DNA from: Streptomyces sp. G-G2
GTDB lineage: Bacteria; Actinomycetota; Actinomycetes; Streptomycetales; Streptomycetaceae
Length of the DNA: 64,000 bases
Reading direction: 5' to 3'
NCBI RefSeq assembly: GCF_030063135.1
Contig: NZ_JASISO010000020.1
Location: 1 to 64,000 of the forward strand
This document shows positions 26,040 to 34,241 of this stretch, piece by piece; position 1 is the stretch's first letter, and the number at the start of each line of letters is the position of its first letter. Both the position numbers and the translations under genes were made by a program. The notes under the pieces are model-generated. The model worked only from the letters and a program-made list of their open reading frames with translations, searched no databases and had not been told where the DNA came from.

Positions 26040-26591
26040 TCAGCCCGCCCGGAGGGCGTCCTCGCGGGCGTGGAAGACGGTCACCAGTTCGGCGGCCAGG
26101 GCCTTGATCGTGGCCAGCCCCTCCAGACCCCACCGCCTCGGGACCACGTCCACCGCGCACACCGTCCCCAGGACCACCCCCCGCCGGTCGGTCAGCGGCG
26201 CGCCCAGGTAGGAGCGGATGCCGCTCTCGTCCACCACCGCGTTCCCGGCGAACCGCGCGAAGTCCCGTACGTCCTCCAGGACCAACGCCCGTCGCCGGAC
26301 CACCACATGGGGGCAGTACCCCTGGTCCCGGGCGAGCACCCGCGCCGGATAGCCGGTCGTCGGCGCCGCGCCGCCATGGTGCAGTCCGGCGAAGAACTGC
26401 CGTTCCTCGCCGATGAAGTTGACTCCGGTGTACGGCGCGGCCAGCGTGTCCGCGACCCGCCGCGCGAAGGCGTCGAGTTCCGCGTCCACCCGCTCCCCCA
26501 GACCCAGTTCGCGCAGCCGCACGACCCGTGCGGGTGCCTCCCGGTCCACCGGTGTGAGCAGCAGGTGTCCGGTCGATTCGTAGTACGTCAT
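26040..26591 (-). CDS. GAF-domain protein linked to conservon 1
   Basis: A 183-residue cytoplasmic protein, mostly one GAF domain: VNFIGEERQFFAGLHHGG and the canonical DQGYCPHVVVRRRALVLEDVRD start of the stress/sensor GAF family, then YLGAPLTDRRGVVLGTVCAVD. The ATG at 26591 overlaps the stop of cvnD (ATGA), placing it as the fifth gene of the conservon in the place often held by a P450. It may sense a small ligand or redox state for the CvnA-D complex. Ligand and output are unknown. Confidence 0.85.
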   Translation of the reverse strand: MTYYESTGHLLLTPVDREAPARVVRLRELGLGERVDAELDAFARRVADTLAAPYTGVNFIGEERQFFAGLHHGGAAPTTGYPARVLARDQGYCPHVVVRRRALVLEDVRDFARFAGNAVVDESGIRSYLGAPLTDRRGVVLGTVCAVDVVPRRWGLEGLATIKALAAELVTVFHAREDALRAG

Positions 26592-27235
26592 GGTTCCCCC
26601 GACTCCGAAGCCTTGGCCGTGGTCAGCAGATGGTGGACGAGGACGGCGAGCACCCCCGTGCCGGACCCGGTGAGCCGTGCGTCGCAGCGCACGACGGGCA
26701 CCTCCGGCGCGAGGCCCACCGCCTCGCGGATCTCGGCGGCCGGGTACCGGTGGCCGCCCTCGAACTCGTTGACGGCGACGATGAACCCGATCCCCCGCCG
26801 CTCGAAGAAGTCGACGGCCGCGAAACAGTCCGCGAGCCGCCGCGTATCGGCGAGGACCACGGCGCCGAGCGCGCCCGCGCACAGTTCCTCCCACAGGAAC
26901 CAGAAGCGCTGCTGGCCGGGCGTGCCGAAGAGGTACAGCACCCGGTGCCCGTCGAGGGTGATCCGCCCGAAGTCCAGCGCCACCGTGGTCGTCGTCTTCG
27001 CGCCGGTCCCGTCGAGCGGGTCGACGCCCTCGCCCGGCCCGCTCAGCAGTTCCTCCGTGCTCAGCGGCTCGATCTCGCTCACCGCCCCGACGAAGGTGGT
27101 CTTGCCCGCGCCGAACCCGCCCGCGACCAGGATCTTCAGCGTCTCCGGCGGACCCGGCCCCTCCTGCGGCCCCGGTCCGTCCGGCAACCCCTGGCCGGGC
27201 CGGGACCCGGCGTCACAGCCTGCGGCGTAGGCCAT
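26588..27235 (-). CDS. cvnD: Conservon small GTPase-like protein CvnD (conservon 1)
   Basis: A 215-residue P-loop protein with Walker A GGFGAGKTTFVGAV, switch region TTVALDFGRITL, G3-like LFGTPGQQRFWF, and a D-T-R-R loop. The 30-residue N-terminal extension is Gly/Pro-rich. It overlaps the cvnC 3' end by 23 bases and ends over the GAF gene start. CvnD proteins form a membrane-associated G-protein-like complex with CvnA-C in Streptomyces. Confidence 0.92.
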   Translation of the reverse strand: MAYAAGCDAGSRPGQGLPDGPGPQEGPGPPETLKILVAGGFGAGKTTFVGAVSEIEPLSTEELLSGPGEGVDPLDGTGAKTTTTVALDFGRITLDGHRVLYLFGTPGQQRFWFLWEELCAGALGAVVLADTRRLADCFAAVDFFERRGIGFIVAVNEFEGGHRYPAAEIREAVGLAPEVPVVRCDARLTGSGTGVLAVLVHHLLTTAKASESGEP

Positions 27236-27626
27236 CGAGCACCGCCCGCAGCAGGGACTGGTCGTCGGCCGCGATCCCCGGTACCCCCGGCGCGCCCGGG
27301 AAACGGGGCGCCAGTGCGGTGACGGCCCCGTGGTCCATCAGGTCGGAGAGCAGCACCTTGGTGACCACGGCGGGCAGCCGCAGCTGCCCGGCCACCTCGG
27401 CGACCGTGACGGCCACCGCGCCCGCGCACAGCCGCAGCGCGAGGGCGTGGTCCGGGCCGAGCGGGGCGCGCGGGCGCACCCCGGTGGCGCTCAGCAGAGA
27501 CAGCAGGTCGAGCGCCGTTCCCGGGCGGGTCCGGCCGCCACTGGCGGTGTACGGGCGCATCACCCGCCCCGCCGTGCCGTCGACCCAGGGCGTGTCGCGC
27601 GCGGCCCCCGTGGCACGCCGCGTCAT
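27213..27626 (-). CDS. cvnC: DUF742 protein CvnC (conservon 1)
   Basis: A 137-residue protein with the DUF742 fold: VMRPYTASGGRTRP near the start, then a winged-helix-like segment (LRLCAGAVAVTVAEVAGQLRLPAVVTKVLLSDLMDHGAV). The ATG at 27626 overlaps the cvnB stop. The protein probably scaffolds the CvnA/B/D complex. Confidence 0.92.
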   Translation of the reverse strand: MTRRATGAARDTPWVDGTAGRVMRPYTASGGRTRPGTALDLLSLLSATGVRPRAPLGPDHALALRLCAGAVAVTVAEVAGQLRLPAVVTKVLLSDLMDHGAVTALAPRFPGAPGVPGIAADDQSLLRAVLDGLRRRL

Positions 27627-28054
27627 CGCTCCGGAGCGGCGGCCGGGCGCCGGGGCGGGACCGCCAGGTACGGACGTACGCTCTTGACCAGCATCGCCAT
27701 CTCGTAGCCGAGCACTCCGGCGTCCGCCTCGCGGTCCGCGAGGACGGCCAGGCAGGTGCCCGAACCGGCGGCCGAGACGAAGACGAGCGCCGAGTCCAGC
27801 TCGACGACCACCTGCCGGACCTCGGCGCCGTCCGCGAACCGCGAACCGGCGCTGCGGCCCAGCGAGTAGAGACCGGACGCGAGCGCGGCCAGGTGGTCGG
27901 CGCTGTCGGCGTCCAGGCCGTGCACACACGTGGCGATTCCGTCGGAGCTGAGCAGCACGGCGCTGCGGGTGTACGGAACCCTTTGCACCAGGCCGCTCAA
28001 CAGCCATTCCAGATCCGCGAGTTGAGTGATCGACGAGGCGGCTTCGGCGGTCAT
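27623..28054 (-). CDS. cvnB: Roadblock/LC7 protein CvnB (conservon 1)
   Basis: A 143-residue roadblock/LC7-domain protein (LEWLLSGLVQRVPYTRSAVLLSSDGI, then LASGLYSLGRSA). GAGGAGA lies 8 bases before ATG 28054, which decides between this and upstream in-frame ATGs. It is expected to act with CvnD like a GTPase-activating roadblock protein. Confidence 0.92.
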   Translation of the reverse strand: MTAEAASSITQLADLEWLLSGLVQRVPYTRSAVLLSSDGIATCVHGLDADSADHLAALASGLYSLGRSAGSRFADGAEVRQVVVELDSALVFVSAAGSGTCLAVLADREADAGVLGYEMAMLVKSVRPYLAVPPRRPAAAPER

Positions 28055-28095
28055 CGGGGGATTCTCCTCACTGAGGGACGGGGTACCCGGCATGG

Positions 28096-29820
28096 TCATG
28101 AGCGGTTCTCTGACTCGGCGAGGCCGAAGCCCCGCTGGAAGGCGGCCATCAGACCCGGGTCGTGCAGCGGCGGTTCGGCGTCCTCGGTACGGCCGCCCGC
28201 GCGGCGCGGCGCGGGCACCTCGCGCAACTGCGGCGCGAGGTGCTGCTGGGCCCGCCGCCGGGGCAGCGGCGGCCCGCTCTCGCCCCGCGCGGCCGGTACC
28301 AGGGATTGCGGAGGCAACACGGCGGTGATCAGCGCCGGTTCGGGAGCCGCCACCGCCTCCGGTTCGGGTGCGCGTTCCGGTTCCGGCTCGGGCACCATCG
28401 CCCGCGCCGGGCGCTCCGCCTCCGCCCCGGCCCACACGGGTACCTCGGCCCACACGGGTACGTCGGCCCACGCCGGGACCGCCGGTCCCGCGCCCGGCCC
28501 TGGACGCGGCGCCGTGGCAGTACGTACGGGCTCCAGCGGCGGCCCGGTGAACCCCGCGCCGGATCCCCACGAGGTGGCCCGCGAGCCACCCGCCACGTCG
28601 GCCGCGCCGGGCGCCTCCGCGCCCAACAGCTCCTGCGGCAGCACCAGTACGGCGAGCACCCCGCCGTAGATGTTGGACTTCAGCTCGACGGCGATGCCGT
28701 GCCTGCGGGCCAGGGCGGAGACCACGAACAGGCCGATCCGCCCGTCCGCCAGCAGCCGCCGGACGTTGATCTGGTCGGGGTCGCTCAACAGGGCGTTCAT
28801 GCGGTGCTGTTCCTCGGCGGGCATGCCGAGGCCGCGGTCCTCCACCTCGACGGCGATCCCGGCGGTGACCCGCTCGGCGCGCAGCACCACATCGGTGTCG
28901 GGGGCGGAGAACACCGTCGCGTTCTCGACGAGTTCGGCCAGCAGGTGCACCACGTCGGCGACGGCGTGTCCGCGCACCGTGCCGCCCGCCGGGGGCACCA
29001 CCTTGACCCGGGTGTACTGCTCGACCTCGGCCACCGACGAGCGCAGCACCTCGCTGAGGTCGATGGGGCGGGTCCACTGGCGCCGGGACGCGGCCCCGCC
29101 GAGCACCGCGAGGTTCTCGGCGTGGCGGCGGATCCTGGTCGCGAGGTGGTCGACGTGGAACAGTTCCTTGAGCAGGTCCGGGTCCTCGACGATGTCCTCC
29201 AGGTCGTCGAGCAGCGAGATCTCTCGGTGCACGAGCGACTGGAGCCGGCGGGCGAGGTTGACGAAGACCTCGACCTTCTGGTCGCTGTCGGAGGGGGCCG
29301 GGGGCGCGGCGAGCCGCACCAGCGTCGCGTGGGCCTGTTCCCGGGCGCCGCGCAACTCCTGGGAGAGCAGCCAGAATTCGTCCACGACCGCCGGGTCGGC
29401 GCCGGTCCCGGAGTCCGGCGGCCCGCTGCCGCGCGGCGGGCGGGGCGACGTATCGCCGCGTTCCAGCCGGTCGGCGACGGTCCGCAGTTCCTGGCGCCCG
29501 CGCACGCTGGAGCGGCGCAGCGCCTCGCAGCGGTCCCGTACGGCCTTGCCCGCGCGCTGGGCCCCGAGCAGGGCGGCGGCGAGGGCGCCGACGACGAGCA
29601 GGGCGCAGCCGGAGAGCACCGGCCACAGCCGTGCGTCGCGCGCGCCCGCGCCGCCGCCGAGCTGCAGGGTGAAGATCACGGCGGCGGCGCCGCTGAGCCC
29701 GGCGGCCAGGGTGGGAAGGACGGCGGCGCGGATCAACTGGGGCCGTATCTGGCGGCCCGGACCGGTGACGGCGTGTCTCGACGGGGAGTGGCGGGGGCGG
29801 GCGGCGCGGGGTCCGGACAT
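28096..29820 (-). CDS. cvnA: Conservon sensor ATPase CvnA (conservon 1)
   Basis: A 574-residue membrane histidine-kinase-like protein. Two close N-terminal membrane segments (LIRAAVLPTLAAGLSGAAAVIF and LWPVLSGCALLVVGALAAALL) with almost no extracellular loop are followed by a coiled coil. A degenerate H-region (LQSLVHREISLLDDLE) and an intact HATPase domain follow, with N-box ELVENATVFS and G1 VEDRGLGMPAEE. The last 170 residues are Pro/Glu-rich and disordered. It heads the operon cvnA-B-C-D-GAF. Confidence 0.9.
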   Translation of the reverse strand: MSGPRAARPRHSPSRHAVTGPGRQIRPQLIRAAVLPTLAAGLSGAAAVIFTLQLGGGAGARDARLWPVLSGCALLVVGALAAALLGAQRAGKAVRDRCEALRRSSVRGRQELRTVADRLERGDTSPRPPRGSGPPDSGTGADPAVVDEFWLLSQELRGAREQAHATLVRLAAPPAPSDSDQKVEVFVNLARRLQSLVHREISLLDDLEDIVEDPDLLKELFHVDHLATRIRRHAENLAVLGGAASRRQWTRPIDLSEVLRSSVAEVEQYTRVKVVPPAGGTVRGHAVADVVHLLAELVENATVFSAPDTDVVLRAERVTAGIAVEVEDRGLGMPAEEQHRMNALLSDPDQINVRRLLADGRIGLFVVSALARRHGIAVELKSNIYGGVLAVLVLPQELLGAEAPGAADVAGGSRATSWGSGAGFTGPPLEPVRTATAPRPGPGAGPAVPAWADVPVWAEVPVWAGAEAERPARAMVPEPEPERAPEPEAVAAPEPALITAVLPPQSLVPAARGESGPPLPRRRAQQHLAPQLREVPAPRRAGGRTEDAEPPLHDPGLMAAFQRGFGLAESENRS

Positions 29821-29978
29821 CGGCGTCCTCGGTACGGTACGTGGGCCCGGGCCCCCGCGGTCGGCGGGACCCGGTGTTGATCACCGGGTACCCACGCTAG
29901 ACCGCGTCCACGTTCCGTAGGCGGCCAGTTGGGGAACTTCACCGGGCGGGGTCCCGCTCCGGAAGGAGCGCTCGTACG

Positions 29979-30004
29979 GGCGCCCGAATACCCCTTCGGG
30001 CGCC
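29979..30004. terminator. Hairpin downstream of the metallo-hydrolase
   Basis: A 10-bp perfect stem (GGCGCCCGAA / TTCGGGCGCC) with a 6-base loop lies 70 bases past the metallo-hydrolase stop and upstream of conservon 1. It probably separates the two minus-strand units. Confidence 0.6.
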
Positions 30005-30073
30005 GCCCCGGCGCCCCTTGCCGCCCGTGCGCCCCCTCCCGGCGCGCTGCCCCGCGTGCCGGGAGCCCGGCTC

Positions 30074-31333
30074 TCAGCTGCCCACGGCCTCCGACTCCTC
30101 GCGCGCGGCCGGTCCGGCCCCGGGCAGCGGGCGGGACGGCGCGACCGGCGCCGTATCCGGTGCGGGTACCGAGACGAACGGGCGCCACCACGGCTCGGCC
30201 GGGGCGTCCGCCGCACCCGGCTCGAACGGCTGGCCCGGCACCGGCAGGGCGATCGCCGCGCCCGCGAGCCCGGCGGCCGCGAGGGTCCCTTCGCCGGGCT
30301 CGTCCCACGGGTGCGGGGCGAGGTTGAAGGTGCCCCAGTGGATCGGCAGCATCGCGCCGTGCGGGGCGCCCCCCTGGAGGTCGAGGTGGGCGGCCATGCC
30401 CTCCTCCGGGGTCATGTGGATGTCGGGCCAGTACTCCGAGTAGGCGCCGATCTGGATCATCGTGGCGTCGAACGGTCCGTGCTGGGCGCCGATCTCCTTG
30501 AACCCGGGGAAGTATCCCGTGTCACCGCTGTGGAACACCCGGTGCTCGTCGCCCGCGACCACCCAGGAGGCCCACAACGTGTACTGCTGGTTGCGCAGGC
30601 CGCGCCCGCAGAAGTGGCGCGCCGGGGTCGCGGTCAGCGACAGCCCGGCGACCTTGGTGCTCTCGTTCCAGTCGAGCTCGCGCAGCCGGTCGGCGGGGAC
30701 CCCCCAGTGCTCCAGGTGCGCGCCGACGCCGAGCGGGACCGCGAAGACGGTGTCCGTACCGGCCAGGGCCTTGATCGTCGGGAGGTCGAGGTGGTCGTAG
30801 TGGTCGTGCGAGATCACCACGACGTCGACCGGGCCCAGCGCGGCCAGCGGCACCGGCACGGGGTGGAGTCTCTTGGGCCCGGCGAAGGGGAAGGGGGAGC
30901 AGCGCTCACCCCACACCGGGTCGAACAGCACCCGGCGCCCGTCGATCTCGGCGAGCACGGTGGAGTGCCCCATCCACGTCAGCCGCAGGCCACTGGCCGG
31001 GGGCTTCGCCAGGTCGGCGAGGGTGGTGGGGTGGACCGGGACCGGCGCGCCGGGATTGCGCCGGACCCGCTGCTCCTTGTGGAAGTAGATCTTGGCGAAC
31101 TCCAGCATCGAACCGGAGGGCCTGGTCCTGGCACCGACGGGATTCTGGAAGACGCCGTCGGCGAAGTTCGGCGAGCGGCGGATGCGCTCCAGCCGGGTGC
31201 CGGAAGGATCCGCGCCGAAGGCTTCGGGCCGCATGGCACGCAGCCGAGGACGCAAGGGACGGGAGCCGGGGCCGGAGCCGGTCAAGGCGCCTCCAGAGAG
31301 GAAGTGGGCAAGGCGGATCGTACGTTCTACCAC
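30074..31333 (-). CDS. MBL-fold metallo-hydrolase (UlaG/NAPE-PLD-like)
   Basis: A protein of about 419 residues with the metal-binding motif VVISHDHYDHLDLPT and later His/Asp residues (ARHFCGRG, VFHSGDTGY, LPIHWGTF). The layout resembles UlaG-like lactonases and NAPE-phospholipase D. The N-terminus is uncertain: GTG 31333 is taken, TTG 31336 precedes it, and ATG 31234 lies downstream, all with weak ribosome sites. The C-terminal 50 residues are Pro/Ala-rich. It is likely a cytoplasmic hydrolase of a phosphodiester or lactone; substrate unknown. Confidence 0.82.
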   Translation of the reverse strand: MVERTIRLAHFLSGGALTGSGPGSRPLRPRLRAMRPEAFGADPSGTRLERIRRSPNFADGVFQNPVGARTRPSGSMLEFAKIYFHKEQRVRRNPGAPVPVHPTTLADLAKPPASGLRLTWMGHSTVLAEIDGRRVLFDPVWGERCSPFPFAGPKRLHPVPVPLAALGPVDVVVISHDHYDHLDLPTIKALAGTDTVFAVPLGVGAHLEHWGVPADRLRELDWNESTKVAGLSLTATPARHFCGRGLRNQQYTLWASWVVAGDEHRVFHSGDTGYFPGFKEIGAQHGPFDATMIQIGAYSEYWPDIHMTPEEGMAAHLDLQGGAPHGAMLPIHWGTFNLAPHPWDEPGEGTLAAAGLAGAAIALPVPGQPFEPGAADAPAEPWWRPFVSVPAPDTAPVAPSRPLPGAGPAAREESEAVGS

Positions 31334-31385
31334 CAACCCAACGCGCAGCGCTCCCGAAGGATTCCGCTTCGGCCCCCCGACCTCG

Positions 31386-32162
31386 CTACAGCGGCAGGAG
31401 ATCCGGACGCTTGGCCTCCATGTGGTCCCCGGAGGACTCCCCGCGCAGCCGCCTGCCGATCCACGGCACGAGGTACTCCCGCGCCCACTGGACGTTGTCC
31501 CGGGTCACCTCGGCCGAGCCCCGGGGCTGCTGCGGCGGCCACGGCTGGTCCGGGTCGGCGGGCACCTCCAGCCCGAGCACCTGCGCGGCGCGCAGCGCGA
31601 CCCGGGTGTGCCCCTCGGGCGACAGGTGCAGCCGGTCGTGGTCCCAAGCACGCCGGTCCTGTACGGACTTGAGCGACCAGAGGTCGAGCACCGGGCAGCC
31701 GTACCGGTCGGCGATGGACCGCACGTGCGCCGAGTACGTGGCCACCTTGCCCCGGATGTGCTTGAGCACCGGGACGCCACGGGTGTCGAAACCGGTGGTG
31801 ATCATCACCTGGCCGACGGACCCGGCGAGGTCGGCGAGGGCCGCCTCGAACCGCTCCGCCACGTCGTCGGGGTCGCTCCCGGGCCGGATGATGTCGTTGC
31901 CCCCGGCGCAGAAGGTGACCAGATCGGGCGCCAGCTCCTTGGCGCGCGGAATCTGATCCGCCACGATCTGGTCCAGGAGCTTCCCCCGCACGGCCAGGTT
32001 CGCGTACCGGAACGCGTGCTCCTCGTGCTGATCCGCCAGGAGCACGGCGAGCCGGTCGGCCCAGCCGAGGAACGTCGGCCCCGGGCCCGGGTCCCCCACG
32101 CCCTCCGTGAAACTGTCCCCGATCGCCGCGTACGAGCCAATGCCCCGCGAGGCCGTCTTCAT
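31386..32162 (-). CDS. SGNH/GDSL-family hydrolase
   Basis: A 258-residue esterase/lipase-like protein. Block I is AIGDSFTEGVGDP (nucleophile Ser), block III CAGGNDIIRPG, and block V DHDRLHLSPEGH (Asp-His). ATG 32162 is chosen because the conserved domain starts about 8 residues later. The same frame stays open to a GTG at 32264 through a repetitive tract encoding Thr/Lys-rich repeats. No signal peptide is visible, so it is probably cytoplasmic. Confidence 0.85.
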   Translation of the reverse strand: MKTASRGIGSYAAIGDSFTEGVGDPGPGPTFLGWADRLAVLLADQHEEHAFRYANLAVRGKLLDQIVADQIPRAKELAPDLVTFCAGGNDIIRPGSDPDDVAERFEAALADLAGSVGQVMITTGFDTRGVPVLKHIRGKVATYSAHVRSIADRYGCPVLDLWSLKSVQDRRAWDHDRLHLSPEGHTRVALRAAQVLGLEVPADPDQPWPPQQPRGSAEVTRDNVQWAREYLVPWIGRRLRGESSGDHMEAKRPDLLPL

Positions 32163-32225
32163 CGTCTTCGTCGTCTGCGCCGTCTTCGTCGTCTGCGCCG
32201 CTGCCGTCTTCGTCGTCGTCAATCT
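32150..32225. repeat. Imperfect tandem repeat at the SGNH hydrolase 5' end
   Basis: GTCTTCGTCGTCTGCGCC and shorter GTCGTC units repeat about four times. The tract gives a Thr/Lys-rich extension in the SGNH frame and an acidic Asp/Glu run in the neighbouring frame from ATG 32247. It is a slippage-prone sequence at or just before the start. Confidence 0.7.
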
Positions 32226-32398
32226 CGTCGCTGCCACGAGAGGACATACTTCACCCCCGGACACGACCTACGCCATCGTAGGCAGCCCTTCACGGACCGT
32301 GATCTATACCACCCGGTAGGTAAGGAATAAGTGAACGGTCCTGCGAGGGGCAGAGCAGTGGGACCGGCACCCCCTCGGGCCCCGGCCCCACCCGGCCT

Positions 32399-33226
32399 TC
32401 AGCCCCCGAGATCCGCGGGTTTCGCACGGCGCTGCATCTCGTCGTGGAGCAGACGCCCGATGAGTGCGCCGCCGAACACCACGACGCCGACGCCGACGAG
32501 CCAGGACTGGATGACGAGGACGGTGCCGAAGACGCCGTAGGTGACCGCGCTCGACGCGATCAGCGGGGAGAAGACGAGCCGGGAGAAGATCCGCAGCCCG
32601 AGCAGCCCCAGCATGGTGGCCACCGCCCCGGGGAACAGCGCGAGCCAGGGCACCCGGCCCGCGAGCAGCAGCCGCTGGGACCACCAGAAGAAGAGGGTGC
32701 CGATGAGGACCGTGACGAAGCCACGGGCCGGAGAGTCGCGCCAGGGCGGGGAGAACGCCGACAGGTACAAGGCCCCGATCAGGACGCCGAGCCACAGCAC
32801 GTGCCGCCACCTGGCCCACCAGCGGGCCGGGGGCAGGTCCCAGACCGCCTCGTAACCGCTCTGCAGCGCGGTGGCGAAGGAGAGGCCGAAGACGGTGAGC
32901 AGGGCGAGACCGAAGGCCGTCGTGGTCCGCCACGCCTGGCCGGGCTGGGCGAAGAGCCGCTCGATCTCCAGCCTGGCGGTCGCCGACACGCCGAGTCCGT
33001 CCCCGAGCCACTCCGCGAAGCCCTGCCCACCGCCGGAGTCCGCCGCGGACACGACGATCAGCAGCGGCACCAGGGTCAGGAAGCCGAGCGCCGCGAATCC
33101 GAGCGCGCGCCGCAACAGCTCCACCGCCCGCACGTGCCCCCAGCGGCGCCCGGCCCGCGCACGGCGGACCGCGCTGCCCACCCGTCCGAGGGGCGACAGC
33201 TTCCAGAACCTCTCCGGCCTCGTCAT
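32399..33226 (-). CDS. YihY/BrkB-like membrane protein
   Basis: A 275-residue membrane protein with six hydrophobic segments (ALGFAALGFLTLVPLLIVV, TTAFGLALLTVFGLSFATAL, HVLWLGVLIGALYLSAF, FVTVLIGTLFFWWSQ, LFPGAVATMLGLLGLRIF, VFGTVLVIQSWLVGVGVVVFG). Order and spacing fit the YihY/virulence-factor BrkB family, whose function is undefined. ATG 33226 begins MTRPERFWKL; the frame upstream to 33463 is not supported. Confidence 0.78.
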   Translation of the reverse strand: MTRPERFWKLSPLGRVGSAVRRARAGRRWGHVRAVELLRRALGFAALGFLTLVPLLIVVSAADSGGGQGFAEWLGDGLGVSATARLEIERLFAQPGQAWRTTTAFGLALLTVFGLSFATALQSGYEAVWDLPPARWWARWRHVLWLGVLIGALYLSAFSPPWRDSPARGFVTVLIGTLFFWWSQRLLLAGRVPWLALFPGAVATMLGLLGLRIFSRLVFSPLIASSAVTYGVFGTVLVIQSWLVGVGVVVFGGALIGRLLHDEMQRRAKPADLGG

Positions 33227-33877
33227 CCGGCCGCTCCAGCCGCTCCGGCCGCCGCGGTTGCCACCGCAGGACTCGACGCCGAGGACTCCACGGCCGGAAC
33301 TCCACGGTAGGCCCCCGCGCCCGCCCGCTCCACCGGTACGGCACGCCCCGGCCGAGCCGCGCTCCGCCGACGCCCTCCGGCCGCACTCGCAGAGGTCCCT
33401 CGCCGCCACCCGCGCCGTGGCGCTGCCGTGCCCCGTTGGGGCACCGCTGCTCCACGTCGTCACAGGGCGCCGCGCGTGGTTTTCGGGAAATCTTCACAGG
33501 GCGCGAGGGGCGGGGCGCCCCGCTTCCACCGCTCCTTGATATGCCGGTTATATCCCATTCGCTTGGCGTAGCTATGCCTGGATATGTCCCTCGGGTGCAG
33601 CCCACCGCGTGAATCTGTTACTCGATCTTGTGGAGAAGATGTGATGATCCAATAAAGGAATCGGAATGCCTGCTTCCGGAGTGGCCGCCCCGAATGCCGC
33701 GAGACGGCAACACGGTTGGGCGGGTGACTGGTTCACGTGCTTACATCGGCCCACCGCGGTGGTTTCCGGAAGGGTGGTTGATGCCGTCCGTGCCGTCGCG
33801 GGAGCGGACGGACCGTCATGTCACGCTCCGTCCAGGTCATTTGATAAACAGCCAGACCAATGAAGGGTGCGCACATC
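33227..33877. promoter_or_regulatory. Leader/promoter region of the peptide export cluster
   Basis: These 651 bases lie between the BrkB-like gene and the precursor peptide. From about 33535 the base composition drops towards A/T (GGTTATATCCC, GATGTGATGATCCAATAAAGG), as expected for a promoter. One small plus-strand frame, 33666-33863 (65 residues), has AAAGGA 6 bases before its ATG and carries a TTA codon near 33740. It has no recognisable domain, and I list it as a finding rather than a gene. Confidence 0.45.
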
Positions 33878-34096
33878 ATGCGTAACGACATCGAGACCCG
33901 CGAGATCGCCGACACCGAGCTGGACGCCGTTTCCGGCGGTATCGGCATCTCCGGTGGCCTCCTCGGCGCCGCGACCAGCGACGTACACAACGTGCTGGGC
34001 GCGGTGACCTCCCTGGAGACCGTCCACGGCGCGCTGGCCGTGCCGGGCCAGGTCGCGGGCATCGCCGGCGTTCACGTCGGTGTCGCCGGTCTCTGA
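33878..34096 (+). CDS. Double-glycine leader peptide precursor (putative bacteriocin)
   Basis: A 72-residue precursor. Residues 1-21 form a leader rich in acidic residues ending ELDAVSGG, the classic double-glycine signal for C39 peptidases. The remaining 51 residues have no Cys, Lys or Arg and are dominated by Gly, Ala, Val and Leu. They have many small-x3-small pairs (LLGAATS, VLGAVTS, GIAGVHVGVAG) and three His. A second Gly-Gly lies at residues 26-27. ATG 33878 is chosen because GAAGGG lies about 10 bases upstream; ATG 33860 has no site. It is followed by a hairpin and a complete export system and is probably matured and secreted by it. Confidence 0.82.
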   Translation: MRNDIETREIADTELDAVSGGIGISGGLLGAATSDVHNVLGAVTSLETVHGALAVPGQVAGIAGVHVGVAGL

Positions 34097-34110
34097 CCGG
34101 GATGTCCCCA

Positions 34111-34152
34111 GCCCGCGAACCCCGGAATTCTGACGTTCCGGGTTTCGCGGGC
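34111..34152 (+). terminator. Intercistronic hairpin between precursor and exporter genes
   Basis: Arms 34111-34127 and 34136-34152 pair over 17 positions with one mismatch around an 8-base loop (TTCTGACG), starting 14 bases after the precursor stop. It would terminate or stabilise most precursor transcripts, giving excess peptide over transporter. Confidence 0.75.
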
Positions 34153-34241
34153 TGCCCGCCGTACCCGCCAGGCCCCGCGGTCGGCGGGTTCAACCGTGCA
34201 ATCCGGCACCCGTGTGACGAATGCCGTCGAAGGAATGGTTC

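Noticed and set aside
33860..33877. Upstream ATG at 33860 as start of the precursor peptide
   Set aside because: It lacks a ribosome site; ATG 33878 has GAAGGG at suitable distance and gives a standard GG leader length.
33878..34096. Lanthipeptide or other modified RiPP precursor
   Set aside because: The core has no Cys and no synthetase, cyclodehydratase or radical SAM gene lies nearby.
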